64,000 bases of DNA from Stieleria tagensis (lineage in GTDB: Bacteria; Planctomycetota; Planctomycetia; Pirellulales; Pirellulaceae): positions 1 through 64,000 of the forward strand of contig NZ_JAMYFE010000122.1 of NCBI RefSeq assembly GCF_024129865.1. Reading direction: 5' to 3'. A program made the position numbers and the translations under genes. This document shows, piece after piece, positions 6,276 to 14,193 of the stretch. Positions within the stretch are counted from its first letter, which is position 1. The number at the start of each line of letters is the position of its first letter. The notes beneath the pieces were generated by a model. It was not told where the DNA came from. It saw only the letters and a program-made list of their open reading frames with translations, and did not search any database.

Positions 6276-8708
6276 ATGACTACAAACATGTTTCGATCCA
6301 TCGCAGGACTGTGCGCCGCGCTCCTGTTCGCGGCTAACGTTTCTGCCGGATGTGGCGAATGCGGCGGCTGCGCAAGCGGTTCTGGCTGCGTCTCCGGTGG
6401 CGGTGTCGCCAGCGGTAGCGGCAGTGGCGCCGTTGTCGACGGTGATTGTGGTGCGGCCTGTGGGCCGACCGTGACCTACCAAACGCAAACCGTCATGCGA
6501 CCGCAAATGACGACGGAAACCCGCATGGTTCCGACCACGACCTATCAAACCGAAACACGCAGTCGTATGCGTTCGGTAACCCGACGCGTTGCCAAAGTGC
6601 AAACCCGTCAACAGACCTACACGGTCAACGTACCGACGACTCAGACCCGTACCGAGTCCTACCAAGTTCAAGTGCCCGTCGGCTACACCGAAGAAGTGCC
6701 TTACACGGTGCAGGTCCCGGTGACGACCGAGGTCGAACAACAGTACAGCGTCTGTGTTCCTTACACCGACACCGTCGAACAGACCTACTGCGTGCAAGTT
6801 CCACAGACGACGGAAGTTCAACAGAACTACACCGTTTGCGTGCCTTACACCGAACCGCAAACCTACACGGTCAACGTTCCTTACACCGAACAAGTGCCGC
6901 AAGAGTACACCGTTTGTGTGCCCGTTCAAAAAACGCGAACCGAGACCTACGACGTCCAAGTTCCGTACACCGAGCAGGTCGAACAGCAGTACACCGTTAG
7001 CGTGCCCGTTCAAAAATCGCGGACCGAGACCTACCAGGTTCAAGTTCCTTACACCGAACAGGTCGAACAGGCCTACACGGTGTGCGTGCCGGTCACCTCG
7101 ACCCGCACCGAAAGCTACCAAGTCTGTGTGCCCTACACCGACACGGTGACGCAAACCTACGCCGTTCAAGTGCCTCGCACCGAACAAGAAACCTACACGG
7201 TCCAGGTCCCTTACACCGAACCGCTTGAGCAAACCTACACCGTTTGCGTTCCTTACACCGAGCAAGTGACGCAAGAATACACTGTGCAGGTTCCTTACAC
7301 GGAACAGGTCGAACAGACCTACACCGTGCGTGTTCCGGTTACACAAACACACACTGCCACTCGCAGCGTGACCAAGTGCGTGCCCGTGACGACGATGAAA
7401 ACCGTCACCGAAGACCACGGTAGCTACCAATGCCAAGCCGTCACCAGCAGCCCCGCTGTCAGTGCCGGTGCCGGATGTGGTGGTGACGCTGGTTGCGGCG
7501 GCGGATGCGACGGCGGATGCGGTGCTGCTAGCACTGGATGCGGCGGATGCGGTGCTGCCACTAGCGGCTGTGGCGGATGCGACAGCGGTTGTGGTGGATC
7601 GGCTGGTATCGTCGGCGGTGCCGGCTGCAGCAGCCCCTGTGCTCCGACCGTGAGCTATCGTCAGGTTTACGTGCCGAACTTGGTTTGCAAACAAGTTCCT
7701 GTCACGACCTACCAACAACAGGTCACGCAAGAGCCGTACACCTACACCACGACCAGCTACACCTGCGAAACGAAAACGCGAATGGTGCCCGTCACCAAGT
7801 GCCGTACCGAAACTCGCACGCGTACGATCAACGTCACCAAGTACCGCAACGAGCAACGCAGCCGAACCGTGCAGGTTCGAAAGTGCCGCACCGAAGAACG
7901 TACCCGTGACGTCACCAAGTACAGCACCGAAACTCGCACCCGCGAAGTCCCGGTTCAACGCACTCGCATGGAAACTCGCACCCGCGAAGTCCCCGTGACG
8001 ACCATGACCACCGAATCGCGCACCCGCACGATCAATGTTCAAAAGTGCCGCACCGAAGATCGCACCCGCGAAGTTCCTTACACGGTCATGACCACCGAAA
8101 CCCGCAGCCGCATGGTTCCGGTCACCAAGTGCCGTACCGAAACTCGCACCCGCGAAGTTCCTTACACCGAAATGAGCACCGAAACCCGCACCCGCATGGT
8201 TTGTGTTCAACGGACTCGTCAGGAAGAGCGAACTCGTAACGTTACCAAGTACCGTAACGAAACTCGCACTCGCACCGTTCCGGTCACCACCATGACGACC
8301 GAAACCCGCTCTCGCAGCGTCCCGGTTCAACGGACTCGTATTGAAACCCGCACCCGCATGGTTCCCAAGACGACCTACACGACCGAGCAACGCACCCGCA
8401 CGGTGAACAAGACTCGCATGGAAACGGAAACCCGTCAGCGCGAAGTCAGCTACACCGTTTGTGTCCCAGAAACTCGCACCCGTACCTACAACGTCACCGT
8501 TTGCGAAAACGTGACCGAACAGGTTCAGGAAAACTACAACGTCTGCGTTCCCGTGACGACGATGAAAGAAGTTCAAGTGCAAGTGTGTCGACAAGTTCCG
8601 ACCACCATCCAAGTTCCTGTGTGCAGCTACGGCACTTCGGTTGTCGCACCAGCAGCAGCTGCTGCCCCGATGGCGACCGGCGCTGGATGCACCAACTGCG
8701 GAAACTAA
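6276..8708 (+). CDS. YTV-repeat cysteine-rich cell-wall protein
   Basis: An 810-residue secreted protein, almost all repeats. A signal peptide (1-24, ending AANVSA) is followed by a Gly/Ser/Cys-rich patch. Residues about 70-385 are many copies of a unit like VPYTEQVEQTYTVCVP. A Cys/Gly-rich linker follows (about 388-456, with repeated CGGC and GCGG). Residues about 457-785 are a second array rich in TETRTREVPVTTM and KCRTETRTR units. The tail ends GAGCTNCGN. Such YTV-domain proteins have been linked to the proteinaceous, cystine-rich wall of Rhodopirellula, so a disulfide-crosslinked structural role is likely. The ATG at 6276 follows GGAGGA (6261-6266) and gives the signal peptide; an upstream in-frame start at 6141 is less likely. 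Confidence 0.85.
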   Translation: MTTNMFRSIAGLCAALLFAANVSAGCGECGGCASGSGCVSGGGVASGSGSGAVVDGDCGAACGPTVTYQTQTVMRPQMTTETRMVPTTTYQTETRSRMRSVTRRVAKVQTRQQTYTVNVPTTQTRTESYQVQVPVGYTEEVPYTVQVPVTTEVEQQYSVCVPYTDTVEQTYCVQVPQTTEVQQNYTVCVPYTEPQTYTVNVPYTEQVPQEYTVCVPVQKTRTETYDVQVPYTEQVEQQYTVSVPVQKSRTETYQVQVPYTEQVEQAYTVCVPVTSTRTESYQVCVPYTDTVTQTYAVQVPRTEQETYTVQVPYTEPLEQTYTVCVPYTEQVTQEYTVQVPYTEQVEQTYTVRVPVTQTHTATRSVTKCVPVTTMKTVTEDHGSYQCQAVTSSPAVSAGAGCGGDAGCGGGCDGGCGAASTGCGGCGAATSGCGGCDSGCGGSAGIVGGAGCSSPCAPTVSYRQVYVPNLVCKQVPVTTYQQQVTQEPYTYTTTSYTCETKTRMVPVTKCRTETRTRTINVTKYRNEQRSRTVQVRKCRTEERTRDVTKYSTETRTREVPVQRTRMETRTREVPVTTMTTESRTRTINVQKCRTEDRTREVPYTVMTTETRSRMVPVTKCRTETRTREVPYTEMSTETRTRMVCVQRTRQEERTRNVTKYRNETRTRTVPVTTMTTETRSRSVPVQRTRIETRTRMVPKTTYTTEQRTRTVNKTRMETETRQREVSYTVCVPETRTRTYNVTVCENVTEQVQENYNVCVPVTTMKEVQVQVCRQVPTTIQVPVCSYGTSVVAPAAAAAPMATGAGCTNCGN

Positions 8709-8754
8709 TCTGGTCTCCGATCGCCGACCCAGACGATCGACGACAGTGAAACGA

Positions 8755-8793
8755 AACGGCCCGCGCGAGGAAACTCGTGCGGGCCGTTTTTTA
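8755..8793 (+). terminator. Intrinsic terminator after the YTV gene
   Basis: A 15-base stem (8755-8769 with 8774-8788, one G-U pair) is capped by a GAAA tetraloop and followed by a run of six T starting inside the 3' arm. It lies 46 bases past the stop codon. Confidence 0.9.
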
Positions 8794-8864
8794 TTGGACT
8801 CGCGGCAGATCGGGATTTGGTATCTTGGTGACTCTTGTCCACCGATACCGTTGAACCAGCTGAC

Positions 8865-9248
8865 ATGTCTGACCCCGTCGCAGCCGAACCGATCCTGCCA
8901 AAAATTTCGCTGAGTGGGTTGATCGGGTTGGTCACCGCCAGCGCCGTCGCAATGGGGATCGTGCAACAGGCTGTCACCAACGGCCAGACCTGGGCCGTGC
9001 TGACGACGATCGCCTTGGCTGCAATCGTGGTCCCCGTACTGATGTATGTTGGCACGTTCTCTGCCGCCAGCTTGTTCTCGACCATCGGGTCCGCAGCAAT
9101 GGGACCCGACGCACCACAAGTCGTTTACGTCCCGACCGCCGTCATGCCGGTCCGCAAGATCGTCGGCGACGGTGATTCCGACACTGATTCCAATGCCCCT
9201 GGCGCCGCATCCGTCCAAGCCATCCCAACCGACGAGACCAACGAATGA
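8865..9248 (+). CDS. Small two-helix membrane protein of the export operon
   Basis: About 127 residues, no recognised family. Two hydrophobic helices are clear (about 15-35, LSGLIGLVTASAVAMGIVQQ; about 42-65, TIALAAIVVPVLMYVGTF), followed by a soluble tail. The ATG at 8865 is taken as start; an in-frame TTG at 8835 would add ten residues. Its last codons overlap the next gene by ATGA (9245-9248), so translation is probably coupled and it belongs to the ABC export operon. Its role there is unknown. Confidence 0.65.
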   Translation: MSDPVAAEPILPKISLSGLIGLVTASAVAMGIVQQAVTNGQTWAVLTTIALAAIVVPVLMYVGTFSAASLFSTIGSAAMGPDAPQVVYVPTAVMPVRKIVGDGDSDTDSNAPGAASVQAIPTDETNE

Positions 9249-11455
9249 TTCGAGTATGGGTGCTGGTTGTTGCGGGGATCTGGATGACAGCCTTGCAACC
9301 GCTGCGTGGTGAAGAGATTCAGCTTGGTGTGGCACCCTCGAATCCCGCCGCCGCTGGATTTTCGATGTCTGTGTTAACCGAACGTTTGGGCAACGAAGGT
9401 TTTCAACCGGTCACCCTGCGATTCAATGCGATCGGCAAATCATTTTCTGCCCAGCGGCAACTGCGGATTCAATTTCGACCGCGGACTCAATATCACACCG
9501 AACTGGATTTTCAGTTCACCTGCGACGTGACCGTTCCTCAAGGCGTCAAAACCCATGACGTTTCAATTTTGGTGCCACACTTCTATCGCTGGGAATCCTG
9601 TTGGGTCGAGATTCAGGAAAATGGACGGCGGGTCGGTAAATTCCCTTCGTCGATGGGGATTTCCCAGTTGGCCAAGGATTGGGGCCAACACGTGTCGATC
9701 GGGATCATTGTGCCGCGCGACGCAGCTAGTTCCGGCCAACCCTGGGCCACGTTCCCCGACGTCCGCTCGATCGTGACTGTCATCGGCGGCGGACCGATCG
9801 ACGACCAGGCGGATGTCAAACGCTTGGACGACAAACAGTCGCGGGACTACATCGACAAACTCAAGCACAGTTGGGTCCGCTTTCGAATTTTAGACGAAGA
9901 CGAATTGCAAACGTCATGGTTGGGATACAGCCAACTCGATCTGATCCTGGCTCCGTTTCCTGTGTTGAAGCGAATTCAATCCGACCAGCCCCGGCACAGC
10001 GATGCGCTGCAGCGATGGGTTTCCGCAGGCGGCCAGATTTGGGCCTACGCCGCACCGCCGCAATCCACTGCGACAAAGTCATCGGATTGGTTGACGGTCA
10101 CCGACAAGCAATCCAGCGCTGCATTGCAGTTCCCGGTAAAACCCGCACGCAATCTATCGCTGGGGACCAACAACGACACCTCGCCGATCGAGTACCAACC
10201 GTGGAGCTATGGCAGCTACTACCAAAACTCCTATGCCTATAACGCGTCGGGCAATAACGAAACCACTCGCAATGCCGTCTACAAAGATCTGATGTCGGCA
10301 AAAAACCCGATGGTCGAAGTGCTCAAACCCGGCGAACTGCAAGCCAAAATCGGCGTCGTCTCTTATGGGCTCGGACGCGTCGTTTTGATCGACGATCCAG
10401 ATCCGTTTCCCGGCTCGTTTCAACTGTGGCAGGGACTGGAAACCGATCAACAAAAATGGTCGCAGCGAAATGGCGTGGATTACTCCACCGGCAACGACAG
10501 CTATTGGGCTTGGTTGATGTCCGCGGTCGGCCAGCCACCGGTCACCGCATTTGTGATCTTGAACGGTTTGTTTGTGCTGGTGATGGGGCCCGTTCTGTAC
10601 TTCACGCTCCGGCGACGGGCTCGATTGTACCTGCTGTATTTCCTTGCCCCGGCGATGGCTTTGGTCGTGACCTTGGGGTTGTTCCTATACGCGTTTCTGT
10701 CCGATGGATTTGACAATCGCGCTCGGGTACGGCAACTGACTTGGCTGGACGGAAAACACCCGACACAAAATGCGGCGGATGACCAGTCACATTATCCAGC
10801 GATCAACCAATCGCGTCAGACGTACTACACCGTCGTCGACAACCAACAAGGATTGCGTTTTCCCGACGACACGATGGTCTTACCGGTTCACCATTCGGCA
10901 TTGATGAACAACTACAACTACAACGTCGCCAGTGGGCAGCGACCGGGCGACTACCTGATTCAACAACAGGGCGACCAGCGGATTTATTCGGGCGATTTCC
11001 TGCCGACTCGATCGCAGGTCCACTACTTAGTGACACAACCCAGCGAGCAAACGTTTCCGATCGACGTGCAATTCGATGCTTCCACGGTCACGTTGACCAA
11101 CCGGCTGTCCACCCCACTGCACCGGGTGATGGTTCGCGATCCGGACGGGATTTACTGGCAATCCAATCATGTTCCGCCCGGTGCGACCGTACAGCTCAAT
11201 CGCGAGAACAAGAATCTGTTCCCGCAGATCGCCAACGACGTGATCGATCCCAGTACGTCTGATTTGCCGGTGCCCTATCAGGCGCGCACCTCGCTGAATG
11301 ATCGGACCGGGATGGAGACCAAATTCAGCGACTTTGTCCAAACACCGCCGACACGCTCGTTTGTCGCGTTGACCGATGTTGCGGCCGATCAGTTCGCACT
11401 CCGCCAATGCGTCCCAGAAGATTGTGTCCAGCTGATCGGAGGCATGCTGCCATGA
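9245..11455 (+). CDS. Large periplasmic membrane protein of the export operon
   Basis: A 736-residue protein with a signal peptide (1-22, ending PLRGEE) and a long extracytoplasmic region (about 23-430). Two transmembrane helices follow (about 440-460, VTAFVILNGLFVLVMGPVLY; about 470-490, LAPAMALVVTLGLFLYAFLS), then a C-terminal extracytoplasmic part (about 490-736). The N-terminal part may contain a degenerate class-I amidotransferase-like fold (about 195-290), as in accessory proteins of Gld-type ABC-2 systems; this is inference. It overlaps by ATGA both the small membrane protein before it and the ABC ATPase after it, which ties it to that transporter. Confidence 0.7.
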   Translation: MIRVWVLVVAGIWMTALQPLRGEEIQLGVAPSNPAAAGFSMSVLTERLGNEGFQPVTLRFNAIGKSFSAQRQLRIQFRPRTQYHTELDFQFTCDVTVPQGVKTHDVSILVPHFYRWESCWVEIQENGRRVGKFPSSMGISQLAKDWGQHVSIGIIVPRDAASSGQPWATFPDVRSIVTVIGGGPIDDQADVKRLDDKQSRDYIDKLKHSWVRFRILDEDELQTSWLGYSQLDLILAPFPVLKRIQSDQPRHSDALQRWVSAGGQIWAYAAPPQSTATKSSDWLTVTDKQSSAALQFPVKPARNLSLGTNNDTSPIEYQPWSYGSYYQNSYAYNASGNNETTRNAVYKDLMSAKNPMVEVLKPGELQAKIGVVSYGLGRVVLIDDPDPFPGSFQLWQGLETDQQKWSQRNGVDYSTGNDSYWAWLMSAVGQPPVTAFVILNGLFVLVMGPVLYFTLRRRARLYLLYFLAPAMALVVTLGLFLYAFLSDGFDNRARVRQLTWLDGKHPTQNAADDQSHYPAINQSRQTYYTVVDNQQGLRFPDDTMVLPVHHSALMNNYNYNVASGQRPGDYLIQQQGDQRIYSGDFLPTRSQVHYLVTQPSEQTFPIDVQFDASTVTLTNRLSTPLHRVMVRDPDGIYWQSNHVPPGATVQLNRENKNLFPQIANDVIDPSTSDLPVPYQARTSLNDRTGMETKFSDFVQTPPTRSFVALTDVAADQFALRQCVPEDCVQLIGGMLP

Positions 11456-12447
11456 TCGAATTGGCCAACCCAACCGCCGAAACGGTCACGGCAACGCCGC
11501 ACCTGTCTTGGCAGGGGCCGATGATTGAACTGCAATCGTTGACGCGACTGTTCGGTACGACCCGTGCGGTCGACAATGTGTCGTTCCTGGTACCGCGCGG
11601 CAGCGTGTTCGGCTACATCGGTCCCAACGGTGCCGGCAAAACGACCAGCATGCGAATCCTGGCAACACTGGAATTGCCGACCAGCGGCGATGCATTCGTC
11701 GAGGGGCTGTCGTCGGTCAACGATCCGGATCGCGTCCGCCGTCGACTGGGGTTCATGCCCGACAGTTTCGGTTCGTATAGCGACACCAACTGTGCCGAAT
11801 ACCTGGACTTTTTTGCCCGCTCCAACGGGCTGATCGGTCGCGAACGGACACGGCGAATGCGCTGGGTGATGGACTTCACCGGTCTGCGTTCGATGGCCGA
11901 CAAACCGATCACAGGACTGAGCAAAGGAATGCGCCAGCGATTGTGTTTGGGCCGCGCGCTGATCCACGACCCATCCGTATTGATCTTGGATGAACCCGCC
12001 GCAGGCCTGGACCCACGAGCGCGCATCGAATTGCGGCACATCATTCGATCCTTGGCCGCCGATGGAAAAACGATCCTGATCAGCAGTCACATCCTCAGCG
12101 AATTGGCCGAGATGTGTGACCGCGTCGGCATCATCGAACAAGGCCGATTGTTGGCCGATGACACCGTCGCCGGTTTAAAGAATCGCTCGCAAACACACCG
12201 CGATCTGATTGCGGTCATCGACGGTGAACTGACACCCGCGATCGACGTCCTATCCGAATTGGATTTTGTTTCGGATGTGATCCAGGCCGAACACACGCTG
12301 CGATTTCGCATCACCGGCGATCGCCGCCGACAAACCGAAGTCCTACATCGCTTGTGTGATGCCCGCGTGAGCGTGCTGGAGTATCGGTTGATCGACGAAT
12401 CGCTAGAGGATCTGTTTTTGAAAGTCACATCGGGGCGTGTGCAATGA
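11452..12447 (+). CDS. ABC-2 type transporter ATP-binding protein
   Basis: The ATPase of an ABC-2 exporter, 331 residues. Walker A is GPNGAGKTTS (about 60), the signature is TGLSKGMRQRLCLGRALI (about 160), and Walker B is LILDEPAAGLDP (about 180). A C-terminal extension (about 240-331), typical of ABC-2 ATPases, follows. The ATG at 11452 is preferred because GGAGG lies at 11438-11442 and it overlaps the previous stop as ATGA. It overlaps the permease gene in the same way. The substrate is unknown; the large accessory protein suggests export or envelope assembly rather than drug efflux. Confidence 0.93.
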   Translation: MIELANPTAETVTATPHLSWQGPMIELQSLTRLFGTTRAVDNVSFLVPRGSVFGYIGPNGAGKTTSMRILATLELPTSGDAFVEGLSSVNDPDRVRRRLGFMPDSFGSYSDTNCAEYLDFFARSNGLIGRERTRRMRWVMDFTGLRSMADKPITGLSKGMRQRLCLGRALIHDPSVLILDEPAAGLDPRARIELRHIIRSLAADGKTILISSHILSELAEMCDRVGIIEQGRLLADDTVAGLKNRSQTHRDLIAVIDGELTPAIDVLSELDFVSDVIQAEHTLRFRITGDRRRQTEVLHRLCDARVSVLEYRLIDESLEDLFLKVTSGRVQ

Positions 12448-14111
12448 CCGATCACAATTCGTCCAGCCCGCCGCTGGCCGCCGGCGCAAATGGCAACTCC
12501 AGTGCAGCGGTCGCCGGCAGCGCCCTGGGCGACAGTTCCTTAGGGGGTGGTGGCGAATCGATTCCCTATCCCGCGCTGGCGCTCGATCCCGACGGCCACG
12601 GTTTCTGGGGCGGTGTCGACCGCATCACCGAGCGTGTGACACGCGTCTTGAACCCGATTCTGGTCAAGGAGGCCCGTCAATCGCTCAAGAGCAAACAGTT
12701 TTTATTCACCTTCTTTTGTCTGCTGGCTGCGTCTTGTGCATGGACGATCCTGGGGATCGTTTTCAACGCGCCTGATGTCTACTACATCCCCAGCGGCGAC
12801 ACGTTGATGATCGGTTATTTTCTGATCTTGTCGGTGTCGATGTTTGCCTTTGTACCGATCGTCGCCTTTCGTTCGCTGGCTGCCGAACTGGACGAGGGCA
12901 CCTACGAGATGCTGGCGATCACGCGTCTGTCTGCCTGGCGAATCGTCTCGGGCAAAATGAACAGCGCCGTGCTGCAGATGATGATCTATTTTTCTGCCAT
13001 CGTGCCCTGCTTGGCGTTTTGTTATCTGCTGCGCGGCATCGGGCTGTTGACCATCATCTTGGTGGTGGCGATCGTCTTCATCGTCGCTCTCGTGTTGACG
13101 TCGCTGGGACTGTTGCTTTCGACACTGGCGACTGGTCGCACCCTGCAAACATTCCTGTTGGTCGGGCTGATCGCGTTCATCACGTTCGTCGAATTCACCT
13201 GTTGTGGAATGGTGTTCTCACTGGTGTTGCCGGAGGACTGGAGCGGTACCTGGTTCGGATTTCTGATTTCGTTTGTGATGGCCGGTTCCTTTGTGGTGCT
13301 GTTTCTGTCGGCTGCAGCGGCCCGCATTGCGCCGATCACAGAGAACCGATCCACACGGTTGCGGGGAATCCTGTTCGCGCAGCAAGTGCTGTGGATCATC
13401 ACGATTTCCTACGCCGCTTGGTCGACCGGCGAACCGGACTGGGCCAACGTCGGTGCGATGCAGTTGGGGATTTTCTGGTTGTTCGTCGGCATCTTCATGT
13501 GTGGCGAATCCCCTGAACTCAGCCCCCGTGTCCGCCGTGGTTTGCCGTCGACCTATGCCACACGGATGTTGTTCACCTGGTGGACACCGGGCCCGGGGAC
13601 AGGATTCATGTTCGTCGTCGCCACCGGCATCGCTGGGCTGATGGTGCTGGCCGGTGTCGGTGCCATCAGCATTCAATCCGGGCTTGGCAATCGCAGTTCA
13701 GCGGACACGCCGCCGGTGTTTTTTGCAGCGATCATGGCGGGTTACTTGTTGGGTTACCTTGGTGTGATCCGCTTAGTGTCGATGCCGTTTTTGAAGCGAT
13801 TCGGCCCCTCCTTTGTCGCGCCGCTGCTGGCCGCCACCCTGGTTTTCTTTGCCGGAATCATTCTGCCGGCGATCTTTGATGTGGCCATTCAAGGCCGCGT
13901 GCCCAACAACTACACGGTGGTGCATGCGAGCAACTGGATGTGGACGTTAAGCGAGGCGTTTAGTGGTGGAGTCGCCGGCGAGATTGCAATGCTGATTTTT
14001 GCCGTCGGCCTGTTGATCCTGGCGATCAATCTGATTTCGCTCTTTCGCGAATTCCGCATCCGTCGCATCGCCGTGCCACGCCGGGTCAGCGAAGACCGCG
14101 CCCAGGCCTAG
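12444..14111 (+). CDS. ABC-2 type transporter permease
   Basis: A 555-residue integral membrane protein with a polar N-terminus (about 1-60), then an ABC-2 permease-like core with about twelve hydrophobic helices. The conserved region RVLNPILVKEARQSLKSKQF precedes the first helix, and VAFRSLAAELDEGTYEMLAITRL (positions about 135-157), the coupling-type segment of ABC-2 permeases, follows the second. It is the last gene of the four-gene operon and overlaps the ATPase by ATGA. A hairpin with a T-run follows. Confidence 0.88.
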   Translation: MTDHNSSSPPLAAGANGNSSAAVAGSALGDSSLGGGGESIPYPALALDPDGHGFWGGVDRITERVTRVLNPILVKEARQSLKSKQFLFTFFCLLAASCAWTILGIVFNAPDVYYIPSGDTLMIGYFLILSVSMFAFVPIVAFRSLAAELDEGTYEMLAITRLSAWRIVSGKMNSAVLQMMIYFSAIVPCLAFCYLLRGIGLLTIILVVAIVFIVALVLTSLGLLLSTLATGRTLQTFLLVGLIAFITFVEFTCCGMVFSLVLPEDWSGTWFGFLISFVMAGSFVVLFLSAAAARIAPITENRSTRLRGILFAQQVLWIITISYAAWSTGEPDWANVGAMQLGIFWLFVGIFMCGESPELSPRVRRGLPSTYATRMLFTWWTPGPGTGFMFVVATGIAGLMVLAGVGAISIQSGLGNRSSADTPPVFFAAIMAGYLLGYLGVIRLVSMPFLKRFGPSFVAPLLAATLVFFAGIILPAIFDVAIQGRVPNNYTVVHASNWMWTLSEAFSGGVAGEIAMLIFAVGLLILAINLISLFREFRIRRIAVPRRVSEDRAQA

Positions 14112-14145
14112 CCCGCCAGGATTCAACGCCTTGCAGCGGCTGATT

Positions 14146-14184
14146 CGCCACCATGGGACGCGATTTGGTGACGGTTCTTTTTTT
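14146..14184 (+). terminator. Probable terminator after the ABC operon
   Basis: Imperfect stem CGCCACCA/TGGTGACG (14146-14153 with 14166-14173, one mismatch, 12-base loop) followed by a T-rich run to 14184. It fits the 3' end of the plus-strand operon and not the convergent dnaE2. Confidence 0.45.
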
Positions 14185-14193
14185 CGTCGAGTG

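Noticed and set aside
5861-6301. A 146-codon minus-strand frame in the gap before the YTV gene
   Set aside because: It overlaps the signal peptide of the YTV gene and has no recognisable domain or ribosome binding site.
6207-9335. A 1042-codon open frame on the minus strand across the whole YTV gene
   Set aside because: It mirrors the repetitive Thr/Val/Tyr codons of the YTV gene on the other strand, has no signal or family features, crosses a terminator and another gene, and is explained by codon bias.
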